Below are positions 1 to 8,985 of a stretch of DNA of 64,000 nt, piece by piece. Under the pieces are notes generated by a model that did no database searches, was not told the origin of the DNA, and saw only the letters and a program-made list of their open reading frames with translations. The translations under genes and the position numbers were made by a program. Within the stretch, counting starts at the first letter, position 1; each line of letters starts with the position of its first letter. Origin of the DNA: Mesorhizobium tianshanense (lineage in GTDB: Bacteria > Pseudomonadota > Alphaproteobacteria > Rhizobiales > Rhizobiaceae); NCBI RefSeq assembly GCF_007830515.1, contig NZ_VLKT01000044.1, positions 1 to 64,000 on the forward strand, written 5' to 3'.

Positions 1-176
1 GGCACCGGCCAGCCGATCGCCTGCGCCTCCTCGATATACCGATAGGCCTGACGTCGGGACATGCTGAATTGGCGCGACAACGCCATGGCTGCCTCCGCCA
101 CGCTCAGCCCACGCGCAAGAAACCCATGGGCAGCATTGATCCGTTCGGTCTTCTGCAAATCCGTCGAGCGCGGCAT
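1..176 (-). CDS. Partial small helix-turn-helix protein
   Basis: The ATG is at 174-176 and the 3' end runs off the left edge, leaving about 58 residues. The visible part begins MPRSTDLQKTERINAAHGFL and holds a helix-turn-helix-like stretch (GLSVAEAAMALS followed by SRRQAYRYIEEA), so DNA binding is likely. It lies directly downstream of a reverse transcriptase gene that ends abruptly, so it probably belongs to the element that cut that gene. No more precise family is recognised. A 9-bp direct repeat, TTACCTTTT, occurs twice (191-199 and 261-269) in the short gap between the two. Confidence 0.55.
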   Translation of the reverse strand, partial: MPRSTDLQKTERINAAHGFLARGLSVAEAAMALSRQFSMSRRQAYRYIEEAQAIGWPV

Positions 177-190
177 GTGACATATACATA

Positions 191-269
191 TTACCTTTTA
201 AGACGATAATCAAGCACAGAACGAGAACGATCGAGCGAAATCGACCGGTCAAACTCAAAGTTACCTTTT
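191..269. repeat. 9-bp direct repeat at an element junction
   Basis: TTACCTTTT is present at 191-199 and again at 261-269, between the truncated reverse transcriptase and the HTH gene. Its position at the point where the reverse transcriptase loses homology suggests the edge of an inserted element. The repeat alone does not identify that element. Confidence 0.3.
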
Positions 270-273
270 GCGT

Positions 274-786
274 TCAGGGAGTGGTCGGTGCACCCTGAGG
301 TAGATGACCGTTATAGCAAGCCAGCCTCGCGACGATCTCAGCAACCCGACGATCAAGGCCGACCGACGTCAGCAGGCCGATGATCCGGTTCTCGGTGATC
401 GTCGGAAAGAAGTCTTGCAGATCCAGGTTCAGTACGAAGCGTCGCGCTCCATGAGCCTCGGCATTCGTTTTGACGGATCGATCGATCACGAAGCCGTGGA
501 CTGGGTTTCGAACTCGATAAATTCGATCTAGCAGGGGCGCGAGCTTACGCTGGAGGATCTTGAGTCGATGGTCCGGCGCGCAGATCAGACGTGTCTTCCC
601 GCTACCTTTGGCGATCGAGAACTCTCGATACATCTTGCCGCGGTACCACCATATCTTTTTCAGCTCGCGAGCGCTGACGCCAAGGTATGCAAGCAGCGTC
701 GCCTCATCGCTGAACTCGGCAGGGATATCGATGGGATAGAGCTTGCCGAAAATTCGAGCAGCCGATGGCACGGGGCCCCCTTCCAA
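274..786 (-). pseudogene. Truncated retron-like reverse transcriptase
   Basis: This is the N-terminal 170 residues of a bacterial reverse transcriptase of retron type. Visible are the early RT block (KTRLICAPDHRLK, about residue 64), the VHGF-x3-RSVKTNA segment (96-108), motif A as NLDLQDFFPTI (120-130, with the first catalytic Asp) and the LPQGAPTTP block (162-170). The frame stops right there, so the YADD catalytic motif, thumb and any template-binding domain are missing; the product cannot be active. Possible starts are TTG at 786, directly after an in-frame stop, or GTG at 771. It lies downstream of a DUF2235 gene on the same strand, separated by about 410 bp without a gene, which in an intact retron is where the msr-msd RNA would lie. 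Retron versus another defence RT cannot be settled from half a protein. Confidence 0.8.
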
Positions 787-1196
787 TCACGCCGCTCACC
801 ATATGCATTCGGCGGGCAAGATGTGTCGAGACGTTTGCTCTTAGGCCGCAGTTACACAGCCCGTATGCGAAGGGTGACCCCGTCCAGCCTGCTTACCAGC
901 GGTGCTCATGGTGATCTACGCCTCCTTGTATACTGGAAAGATCGATACGCTCAAGCCGCCGTTTTCTCGGTGGCGCGAGACACTGCCTTCACCTCCGCCG
1001 CAATCTTCGCATGATCGCGCCTTCGCGCCCCCTATGGGACGTCAGGCATGTAGTAGCCTAGCAGTAGTGTCTGCTTTCGGGGTAGAAGCAAGGAGACCCG
1101 AAGGTCTGAGATTGAGGCGCAAAGCTACCCTCCACATTGTATCTGCCGATTAACTTAAATCAGCCGAGACCTGTTCGCAAAGGGCGGCATTTTTGC
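787..1196 (-). other. Gene-free stretch that could hold a retron ncRNA
   Basis: No convincing gene lies here. Read on the minus strand it has small hairpins: a 5-bp stem closed by a TTCG loop (1094-1107), a 4-bp GCGC stem near 1017-1028, and a 5-bp stem with a 6-nt loop (965-980). A retron msr-msd RNA would be expected upstream of its reverse transcriptase on this strand, but I did not find a convincing long a1/a2 inverted repeat. Treat the RNA as a hypothesis. Confidence 0.2.
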
Positions 1197-2363
1197 TTAT
1201 GGCGCGGCTATGGCCGGCGAGTTCGCTACGATGGAATGGCTCACATCGGCCGGATCAATCTTTTTCCGATTTGCCCACTCAATAAGATTTGGCGGGCGGT
1301 ATTCGGCATCGTCGCGCCACCTTTCGAAGACGGAGACGTCGATTGTTTCATTGACCCTAGCGTGGGTTCCAGTCGTCCCCACAAAGGGTTCTGAGGCAAT
1401 AGGTCGGTAACTTCTGCCGCTCACCCAAGAGTAGGCGCCTCTCATGAATTCCTTGTAGGAGTCCGAGATTGCACCCTGATGTTCATCGCCATCCAGCTCA
1501 AGCTCGTTCCGAAAAGCTAGGCCAAGATTTGATGCTTTCTGCATCATCCAACGCAGGGGCAGTTGGGCAAGCGTGTCGTTAAAGCAACCACCACCTACGT
1601 TTGCATGAGCGCCGACAAACCAGCGCTGTTCGACACTCTCGATCGGCCGCATGGGCGCAGGCGTCGCCTCCCCCACCTTCGTTCGAACTGTCCAGGGAGT
1701 AGGCGCAAACTTGCCTCGATGTTCATCGATGGCTAGCGCGTGAAAACCGTGTCTGATTGGTTTGCGGAGGCCTGTATGATGAAACTTAAGGGTAGAACTG
1801 CTAACGCCAGCGAAACTAAAAGCAGGAATTCCAAGCGCACCTACGGTATCCCAGACCCCAACCATCTCAATCGCGACGGGGCGGGAGTACTTCAGCATCC
1901 ACCGCTCCTCAAGTGTGATGCGTCTGAAGTCTAAGACTGGCAGCTTATAGATCGTGCGTTCATCGTCATTGCGATACCGCTCGTATAGCTGATCTACCCC
2001 CAACGCTCCGCCAGGCTTCAAGAGACCGCATATAGCAATGAAGCCCGCGAGGCTCCTTGCTGTATGGGCTCCGCGGCTGAAGCCGAAGATAAAGATCTGG
2101 TCGCCGTCCTCGTAGTTTTCTACGAGCCAATTGTAAGCCTCTTGCACATTCTCAGTTAGCCCCTTGCCCCAGCCGCCGCCGACGACGCCATTCACGCCGG
2201 TGTCGTAGTAGCGAAGCTGCTGACGACCCTCGACATCTTTGTCCGCACAAAGGGACCGGAGACGCCAAACGTTGGTGTTTGTACCAACTGCATTCCACGT
2301 TCCGTCAAGAAAGAGCGCAAGCCTCTTCTTCGGCTCCCGCGTCGGCGTGCTCAACGATCCCAT
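1197..2363 (-). CDS. DUF2235 alpha/beta-hydrolase (Tle1-like lipase fold)
   Basis: A 388-residue protein of the DUF2235 family, which includes T6SS phospholipase effectors of the Tle1 type. It has the conserved early LFLDGTWN segment (17-24), the nucleophile elbow GFSRGAH (94-100, a GxSxG with Ser96) and a VWDTVGALG segment further on. The N terminus has no signal peptide and nothing indicates a secretion adaptor. ATG at 2361-2363. No T6SS gene is nearby. The next gene on the same strand is a truncated retron-like reverse transcriptase, so it could be the toxic partner of a broken defence system or an isolated lipase. Family assignment is secure; the role is open. Confidence 0.85.
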   Translation of the reverse strand: MGSLSTPTREPKKRLALFLDGTWNAVGTNTNVWRLRSLCADKDVEGRQQLRYYDTGVNGVVGGGWGKGLTENVQEAYNWLVENYEDGDQIFIFGFSRGAHTARSLAGFIAICGLLKPGGALGVDQLYERYRNDDERTIYKLPVLDFRRITLEERWMLKYSRPVAIEMVGVWDTVGALGIPAFSFAGVSSSTLKFHHTGLRKPIRHGFHALAIDEHRGKFAPTPWTVRTKVGEATPAPMRPIESVEQRWFVGAHANVGGGCFNDTLAQLPLRWMMQKASNLGLAFRNELELDGDEHQGAISDSYKEFMRGAYSWVSGRSYRPIASEPFVGTTGTHARVNETIDVSVFERWRDDAEYRPPNLIEWANRKKIDPADVSHSIVANSPAIAAP

Positions 2364-2735
2364 TGCTCTTCTCCCAGGCTGAGCTTTTTATGGTTTTGCT
2401 CAGAACAATGCATGCGGCATCGACGTTGTAACGAGCTGCCGACGTACAGGTCTCTGCCGAAGCTCAAATATCTGATCGTAGCGGCCAGCGCTACGAAGAT
2501 AAGGAGGGCGAGATATACAGAGTGAGGCAAACCAAACGAGCGTCCCGCAGCGAACCCTCAACAGGGCGCTTGCCGCCGACACGGGCGGCTCTCTATCCAA
2601 GGTCCGCTTCTGAGTGTTCGCCTTGGCTTGCTGAACGGCCGACATGATGCAAAGCGGCCATATCGCGGCAGTCCTTGGTGGATTGGGCCATTTTCGCACT
2701 GCTGCTAGCCGCGCTTCGGCCTAGGCCGCGCGCGA
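2364..2735. other. Intergenic stretch without a supported gene
   Basis: A 99-residue open frame exists on the minus strand (2400-2699), but it is rich in Arg, Pro and Ser, lacks a good ribosome-binding site and resembles no family I know. I see no terminator or repeat. Confidence 0.4.
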
Positions 2736-2951
2736 TCAGTCATCGAAGTCGAACTCGCTTTTTGGCCGCCAGGAGACGGGGTCGGCGATCCATCTGTTGA
2801 TGTCGGATTCATGCCAGCCGGCGCCGTTGACGCTGATCCTGATCTGGGCCGGGAAGGTGCCCTCGGCGATCTTGCGGTAGATGGTGGACCGGGACAGACC
2901 GGTCCGGACAAGGATGGTTTTGAGCCGAATGATACGGTCTGGTTCGCGCAT
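2736..2951 (-). CDS. AlpA-family excisionase/regulator
   Basis: A 71-residue AlpA-type winged-helix protein: MREPDRIIRLKTILVRTGLS followed by RSTIYRKIAEGTFP, then the W-H-E-SDINRWI ending typical of the family. Such proteins act as excision directionality factors or activators for mobile elements. It lies 131 bp downstream of traA on the same strand, so it probably belongs to that transfer element, whose integrase is not in the window. Longer frames over the same bases lack the family's start and are shadows. Confidence 0.88.
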   Translation of the reverse strand: MREPDRIIRLKTILVRTGLSRSTIYRKIAEGTFPAQIRISVNGAGWHESDINRWIADPVSWRPKSEFDFDD

Positions 2952-3082
2952 GGCTGGCCTGCCTCCTGCCGGCTATTTCTGACAACTGTCGAGACCAGAC
3001 AGGGCGGACCGGTGCGGACGCGCAAGAGGGTTTGCCACCGCGTCGTAGCGTGGCGTGGAAACGGCGGTAAATCGGACGGGGT

Positions 3083-6069
3083 CTAGAGTCCGATGCCTCG
3101 CCCCCTGCCGATCCCCAGCCCATGTTGGAAGGCGAGTTCGCGACCAAGGCTGCGGCCTGATTCGAACGAGATGCCGAGGTCCTGCTTGCGGCCGGCAAGA
3201 ATGGATTCAAGCTGCGGATCGCGTCCGAGGCTTCTGGCCATGTCGCCCATCGCCGACCGTGTAGCCTTGTAGCCGGCCATGTCGCCAGCCTGATACTGCC
3301 GATCGCAGGTCTGGTCGAGCTTTTGCCAGCGCTCCACGAAACGGTCGGCGCGGCGGCCCGGATCGGTGCGCAGTTCGGTTTCAAGCTGGAGGGCGCGGAT
3401 AGCGCGGTTGACCCGGCCAGCGCCAGCCTCGCGGGCGAGGTCTGGGTCTTTAACGTAAGCGGCTTCCGCATCGCGCCAGCCATGCGGGCGCACCTCCTCG
3501 AAGGCTTTGCGGGCATCGGTCAGTTCGCGCATCTGCACCGGATCGGCCTTGCCGCCAGCGTCTTCGATGCTGAATACGGCGTCCACGGCGCGGGCATGAC
3601 GTTTGAGGGCGTCGGTTCGGGCGTGGCGCAGCCCCGCTTCCCCATCCTCGGAGGCGTCTCTGACGGGCATAACGGCTTCGCGCTGCGCCTCCTTTCCAGC
3701 GCGTTCCCGTTCCGGCCTCCCTCCCTCCGGGCCAGGCGCAGCGTCGGCGGACAGGTGCAGGCCGTCGAATAGACCGCCGATCCTGTCGCGCAGCTTTTCC
3801 GGGACGACCCTATTGACGATCTCGGCGACACGCTCGCGGAAAGTGATGCCGCGCCGCTCGGCGTAGTCCTGCACGGGATCGCGTTGCTCGTAATCCGACG
3901 CCATGTCTTTGGCCCGGTCGCGCGACAATGTGCGGACCAGCCGGTCCTGCGTGGCAAAATCGTCGCGGCCATAATGCAGGTCCATGCCGTCACGGTGCCG
4001 CGACAGGGCGACATAGCTGCCATGGGCGTCCAGGCCAGGCGTCGCCAGCACATGGGTGTGGTCCACGGTCATGCCTTGGGCCTTGTGGATGGTCGCCGCA
4101 TAGCCATGGTCGATGCGGTCGTATTTCTTGAGGTCGAAGCACACGGAGCGGCCGTCGTCGGTGCGCACCGACATGGATTGCGTGCTGACCTCTTCGATGG
4201 CGCCGAGCGTGCCGTTCTTCACGCCAAGGCCGCGTTCGTTTTGCAGGAACATGACGCGGTCCCCGCTGGCGAAGTTCCGTTCGCCACGCTCGACCGTGAT
4301 CCGCACATCATCGCCGAGGTCGCCCGCCGCCCGCATCCGTTCGCGTGCGGCTTCGTTAAGCGCGCGCACCTCGTCATTGGTGTGGGTGAGGATGATGCGA
4401 CTTTCGTCGGGCGCTTCCTGCCGGTCGCGGTCCCATCGGTCGATCAGATCGCCGCGTGCCTGTTCGCGCGTCCGGGCCCCATGCACCATGCCATGCGAAT
4501 CATAGGCATCGATCGCAGCGCCGGCCCTGCCGGTCGCCAGATGGCGCGTGGCGTCCCGCTGCCAGCCTTCGCGCTGGCGGCGCACCTCGCCGATTTCTGC
4601 CCCGCCATGACGGTCGTGGATCGAGCGGAAGGCCGCGCCCGCCTCTATTGCTTGCAACTGCTGCGGATCGCCGACCAGCACGACCTTCGCACCGGCCTCG
4701 GCGGCATGGGACAGCACCCGCTCCAACTGGCGCGTGCCGACCATGCCCACCTCGTCGACCACCAGAATGTCGTGCGTGTTGAGCATATCCCGGTCCTGTC
4801 CCCAACCATGTTCCATGCTGGCGATGGTGCGCGAGACGATGCCCGATCCGCTTTCGAGATTTTCCGCCGCGATGCCGGAAAGTGCTACGCCCCTGACCTG
4901 ATAGCCCGCCGCTTCCCATGCCTCCCGCGCCACGCCCAGCATTGCACTCTTGCCGGTTCGGCATAGCCGACAACGATCCCCAGATCGCGCCCGTCGGTGA
5001 TGTGCGCCAGCGCGTCGGCCTGCTCGCCCGACAGCACAAGTCCGCGCGCTTCTGCTCGTGCCAATGCCGCCTGCCTGTCGGTATCGCTTACCTCATGGCG
5101 TTCCCTCTCGGCCATCATTTCCGCCGCGTGGTGCAGACGCTGTTCGGCCTCGATCATCTGGCGGGTGGTGAAGCGATCCTCGCTCCGCCCGTCCTTGCCG
5201 AGTTCGACCAGATCGGGCGAGTTTCCTATTGCATCCATCACCTCGTTGAACTGATCGATCCCGTCGCTGTGCCGGTGCGCGAACTTTGCCATGTCGCGGC
5301 GCGTGAACGTCGATTGCTGATGCGTGATCGCATCCAGCGCCAGGTCGGGATTAGCGATGATGCGTTCGCCATTGCCGCGCGCGATCTCGCGGTGCAACGC
5401 GGCGCGGTCGGCTTCGGTCCCCTGATCCTCGATCCGATGCGCAGGCGCGCCGACCTGGCTTTGCGGCTCAAGCGCGATGCCCTGCGCTTCAAGGCTGCGA
5501 TGGTCGATGCACGCGTCTATGTCGAGTTCGGCCATGCGCTCATTGGCAAATTCGGCCCAACGTTCGCGCCAGCGTTCGACCATTTCCGTCCGGTTCCAGT
5601 CCCGCACCTTTGGGCCGAAGCCGTTTTCGTTTACCGCGCGCATGGTCAGCATGACATGGGCATGGGGTTTGGGCATGCCGTCCTCTGCCATGTCCCAATG
5701 CACATTGAGATCGGCAATCATGCCCCGCTCCACGAATTCCGACTGCACGAAGTTGCGGGCAAGCTCGATGCCTTGGCGCACGCTCATCTCGCGCGGCAGG
5801 GCGAATTCGACCTCGCGGGCAAGCTGCGCATCCTTCCTGACCTCGAACGCCTCGACATCGTTCCACAGCCGTTCGCGGTCACGCCATGCTTCGGGCGCAT
5901 TCTCCGGCAGCATGACTTCGGAATGGACGACGCCGCGCTTGGCGGAAAAATCCTGGACACGGTCAATGCGGTCGTCGCGCAGCCGCGAGGCCGAACGGTA
6001 AGCGGACGCCACCGCGCTGGAGCCGGACTTGCGGCCAATGACCTTGACGTGAAGATGATAGATCGCCAT
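3083..6069 (-). pseudogene. traA: TraA conjugative relaxase-helicase, frameshifted
   Basis: A Ti/rhizobial-plasmid-type TraA: N-terminal MOB(Q) relaxase joined to a TraI/RecD-like helicase, about 995 residues if the frame is restored. From ATG 6067-6069 the protein starts MAIYHLHVKVIGR, with the candidate catalytic Tyr24 in SAYRSAS and the metal-binding PHAHVM (His136, His138). The helicase part shows VVDEVGMVG (Walker B) and a late YAATIHKAQGMT motif. One base is missing near 4958-4962: the Walker A should read GYAGTGKSAMLG but goes out of frame at GYAEPA, after which the second frame resumes with MLGVAREAWEAAGYQ. As read, the relaxase domain could be made without helicase. This is either decay or an assembly error. 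The gene is divergent from traC-traD across an oriT. Confidence 0.9.
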
Positions 6070-6099
6070 CGCGACCGGATCATTTGCACGACAAAGCCC

Positions 6100-6127
6100 A
6101 CGTCGGCACGACGTATAAGCGCGCCCT
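6100..6127 (+). other. oriT: Origin of transfer (oriT) core, RSF1010/Ti-like
   Basis: The gap between divergent traA and traC is where Ti-type plasmids keep oriT. Here a perfect 6-bp inverted repeat, ACGTCG-gca-CGACGT (6100-6114), directly abuts TATAAGCGCGCCCT (6114-6127), which matches the known RSF1010/pTi nick region TAAGTGCGCCCT except at one base. The nick would fall by analogy next to the GCGCCCT block. Confidence 0.75.
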
Positions 6128-6241
6128 CCCTCGAAAAAATCTCGGGAGCGACCAGCCCGTCCCGAGCCGTCCCGGCAACCCTGGAGCATTTGGAAAAGTG
6201 CTCACCTATCATCATTGCATCGACAACTCATGGAGACGACG

Positions 6242-6568
6242 ATGCGCAAACCACGGGACTTTGATGCGGAACTCAAAGCGCTGGAGGACAAGGCGCGAGA
6301 CCTTAAAAGCCGCAAGGTGCAGCAGCTTGGCGAACTGGTGATCGCCACCGGCGCCGATGCGCTCAGCGCCGAGGAACTGGCGGGTGCGCTGATCGTGCTA
6401 GCGGAGACCAAAGAAGCCGGAAAGCGGGAGGCATGGGCGAAACGCGGAGCCACGTTTTTCGAGAGCCGTTCACGGCGATCTGCTCCGGCATCTGAGCGCA
6501 ACACTCGCGGCGCTGCGACGCACTCGGGCGGCGCGCAACCGCCATCAGTCGGCACGGGCGCGGCATGA
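6242..6568 (+). CDS. traC: Conjugal transfer protein TraC (Ti type)
   Basis: A small, charged, helical accessory protein of about 108 residues in the position and style of Ti-plasmid TraC: MRKPRDFDAELKALEDKARD, then VQQLGELVIATGADALSAEELAGAL. TraC-type proteins help form the relaxosome at oriT. The start at 6242 follows GGAGACGACG; an in-frame ATG at 6230 (METTMRKP) is an alternative. It lies one base before the traD start, so the two are probably co-transcribed away from the oriT. The C-terminal 40 residues are basic and low-complexity. Confidence 0.75.
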   Translation: MRKPRDFDAELKALEDKARDLKSRKVQQLGELVIATGADALSAEELAGALIVLAETKEAGKREAWAKRGATFFESRSRRSAPASERNTRGAATHSGGAQPPSVGTGAA

Positions 6569-6569
6569 C

Positions 6570-6836
6570 ATGCGCACATGGCAGGTCGAGCGCCGCAAGC
6601 GCACGCGGCACCTGATCGAACTGGGTGGTCTCGTCGTCAAGGCGGGCATCGTGGAACTGACCGGCGATGACCGTGCCACCATCCTCGGCGCGCTGCTCTG
6701 GATGGCCGACAAGCTACGCAGCGAAGACGGCGCACATGCGCGCGGCGTCTGGACAAAGCTGGGGAAGATGGCGTTCGAGGCGCAACGGAAAGAAGAGATG
6801 CCTACCGTCGCGCAGGAACAGCAAGACCGGGCATGA
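6570..6836 (+). CDS. traD: Conjugal transfer protein TraD (Ti type)
   Basis: An 88-residue small TraD of the rhizobial traCDG operon (not the large coupling protein of F): MRTWQVERRKRTRHLIELGG, VVKAGIVELTGDDRATILGAL, then WMADKLRS. It follows traC after a single base. In intact systems the coupling protein gene traG comes next; here no TraG is present and the DNA soon runs into IS elements, so the transfer operon has lost its 3' part. Confidence 0.78.
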   Translation: MRTWQVERRKRTRHLIELGGLVVKAGIVELTGDDRATILGALLWMADKLRSEDGAHARGVWTKLGKMAFEAQRKEEMPTVAQEQQDRA

Positions 6837-7246
6837 CCGATGGCGGGCGGCGCGGAGACCTCAAATATCGCAGCGCTGCCCCCCATCGCGCGGCTTGCCG
6901 CGCAAACACGGTTCATCCGGCACCCTGGCTTGCCTGTTTAAGGGCTCCGCCCTCACGGCAGGCAAGCCGCCATCTTGTGCAGGTCGGGTGATCCCTCCGC
7001 CAGCCCGCTCTTGCCCTCTGCTATCCTGGTCTCGGCGATGGCCAGAAGATTTTTGCTAAAGCTGCGAGGTCTGCGTGAAGCGCTGTGGCGTATTAGCGGC
7101 GCTTATCTACGTGTCAGCTATGCCACCCGGTGGGTGTGTGAAAACCATCTTCGTTGTGAACTTTGTTGTGCCCCCGCCTGCTCATTTCAACGGGCGAATG
7201 AGAGCACCTAAACCGGCTCTTAACCACAGGTTTGTTGGTATCCCCA
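6837..7246. other. Remnant stretch after traD, no traG
   Basis: About 410 bp where traG would be expected. No TraG-like sequence is recognisable in any frame. The only clear structure is the inverted repeat at 6927-6968. Confidence 0.5.
6927..6968. repeat. Perfect 10-bp inverted repeat with nested stem
   Basis: GGCTTGCCTG (6927-6936) is exactly complementary to CAGGCAAGCC (6959-6968). The loop holds a second 5-bp stem, AGGGC/GCCCT (6941-6953). It could be a terminator for traCD (no T tract follows) or a REP-like palindrome. Confidence 0.6.
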
Positions 7247-7255
7247 CTAGACTAG

Positions 7256-8931
7256 TGTCCGTCCATAAACGGCAAGTTGTTGAAATTACTTGATGAATCG
7301 TAGTTTTTCCGCAGGAAAGCTCCGGCGGTTTCAGATACACTTTGGCATCATACCACTGATTCCAAAGCGTTTTCTGTCACCCCCGGAGCCGACAATGCGC
7401 CAAGAACGCACCGTCCAAGCCAGTGTATTCGATCTTTTCGCCGGACACGAGATCGGCCGTGAGCTGAAGGGCATGTCAGATTGGCTGGACGAGCGGCGTC
7501 ACCTGACCGGGCTGGTGGCCGCCGATCTGCGCCGGCACGGGGTCAAGGAGACCGGCCGCGAGGGCCTGCCGGCGGAGGCGGTGCTGCGCTGCGCGCTGCT
7601 CAAGCAGCATCGCCAGCTCAGCTACCAGGAACTGGCTTTCCACCTGGAGGACTCCGCCTCGTTCCGGGCGTTTGCCCGGCTGCCATGGGGATGGAGCCCG
7701 AAGAAGTCGGTCCTGCACAAGACGATCAGCGCGATCCGGGCCTCGACCTGGGAAGACATCAACGAGGTGCTGCTTTCGAGCGCCCGCCACGAGAAGCTGG
7801 AAAGCGGCAGGGTGATACGTGTGGACAGCACCGTCACCGCAGCCCTCATCCACGAGCCGAGCGACAGCAGCCTGTTGTGGGACGCCGTACGGGTGATGGT
7901 TCGCCTGCTGCGGCAGGTGGATAAATTGGGCAGCGTCGCGCTTTCCTGGCACGATCATTGCCGCGCGGCCAAGAAGCGGGCGCGGGCGATCCAATACACC
8001 CGCGGCCGCCCGAAACGGGTTCAACTCTATCGCGAATTGCTCGGGATCACCCGCACGACGCTGGGCTATCTCCGACAGGCGGCGGAGCGGCTGACCCCGG
8101 CGGCTGACCTGGACGTTATCGTCTGGCAGGAGCAACTGCGCCACTATCGACCGCTGATCGAGCAGATCATCGCCCAGACCGAGCGGCGGGTGCTGGCCGG
8201 CGAGGCGGTGCCGGCCGCCGAGAAGCTGGTCAGCCTGTTCGAACCGCATGCCGACATCATCGTCAAGGGCGGCCGCGATGTCCATTATGGCCATAAGATC
8301 AACCTGACGACGGGCAGGAGCGGCATGGTTCTCGACCTCATCGTCGAAGCCGGCAATCCGGCCGGCAGCGAGCGGTTGCTGCCGATGCTTCAGCGCCACA
8401 TCGACCGATATGGCGAGCCGCCACGTCAGGCGACCGCCGATGGCGGCTATGCCAGCCGCGCCAATCTGATCCAGGCCAAGGCTTGGGGCGTGAAGGACAT
8501 GGCCTTCCACAAAAAATGCGGCATCAAGATCGAGGACATGGTCAAGAGCCGCTGGGTGTATCGCAAGCTGCGCAACTTCCGTGCCGGCATCGAGGCCGGC
8601 GTCTCATGTTTGAAGCGCGCTTTTGGCCTGGACCGCTGCACCTGGCGCGGGCTCGACCACTTCAAGACCTATGTCTGGTCCTCGGTGGTGGCCTACAATC
8701 TCGCCCTCTTCGCCCGCCTCAAGTCGAACTGACCCACCGCCGACTTCGCAAAAGCCTACCCGGCGCCCAGCCGGGCGGTTCAACCATGGGCCAACTAGCG
8801 GAGGGCGAGAGACCTCTACTTCTCTTCTAACGCTTCGTGCAGATAGAGCCACCAAAACAGTCAGAAATACCTCGAATTTACATGGCGGCTACAATGAATA
8901 CTTCGAAAAAATTACTGTTTATGGACGGACA
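7256..8931 (+). mobile_element. ISNCY-type insertion sequence, complete
   Basis: A 1,676-bp element with ends TGTCCGTCCATAAAC at 7256 and its exact complement ending at 8931. It is flanked on both sides by CTAGACTAG (7247-7255 and 8932-8940), a 9-bp target duplication, which shows a clean and probably recent insertion. It carries one intact transposase gene. It landed next to an istB remnant already present, itself split by IS256. Confidence 0.88.
7395..8732 (+). CDS. ISNCY-family transposase
   Basis: Transposase of about 445 residues from the ATG at 7395 (MRQERTVQASVFDLFAGHEI), the usual start for this family; the 35 residues upstream in frame are not conserved-looking. Features include a DUF4372/IS5-like N-terminal region, IRVDSTVTAALIHEP with an early Asp, ATADGGYASR with the second Asp, and a C-terminal FRAGIEAGVSCLKRAF segment with the Glu of a DDE site. 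No frameshift is visible, so it should be active. Confidence 0.88.
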   Translation: MRQERTVQASVFDLFAGHEIGRELKGMSDWLDERRHLTGLVAADLRRHGVKETGREGLPAEAVLRCALLKQHRQLSYQELAFHLEDSASFRAFARLPWGWSPKKSVLHKTISAIRASTWEDINEVLLSSARHEKLESGRVIRVDSTVTAALIHEPSDSSLLWDAVRVMVRLLRQVDKLGSVALSWHDHCRAAKKRARAIQYTRGRPKRVQLYRELLGITRTTLGYLRQAAERLTPAADLDVIVWQEQLRHYRPLIEQIIAQTERRVLAGEAVPAAEKLVSLFEPHADIIVKGGRDVHYGHKINLTTGRSGMVLDLIVEAGNPAGSERLLPMLQRHIDRYGEPPRQATADGGYASRANLIQAKAWGVKDMAFHKKCGIKIEDMVKSRWVYRKLRNFRAGIEAGVSCLKRAFGLDRCTWRGLDHFKTYVWSSVVAYNLALFARLKSN

Positions 8932-8985
8932 CTAGACTAGGTCGTGTGGACAGTTATCTGATCCAGAGGACGGTTGCCGAGAAGC

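Noticed and set aside
3884..4966. 360-residue plus-strand open frame
   Set aside because: It is antisense to traA, whose protein has clear relaxase and helicase motifs; the plus-strand product is His/Arg-rich and resembles nothing.
4918..6264. 448-residue plus-strand open frame
   Set aside because: Antisense to the relaxase half of traA and across the oriT; the length is a by-product of high GC.
7476..8510. 344-residue minus-strand open frame
   Set aside because: Antisense to the ISNCY transposase, which has proper ends and target duplication.
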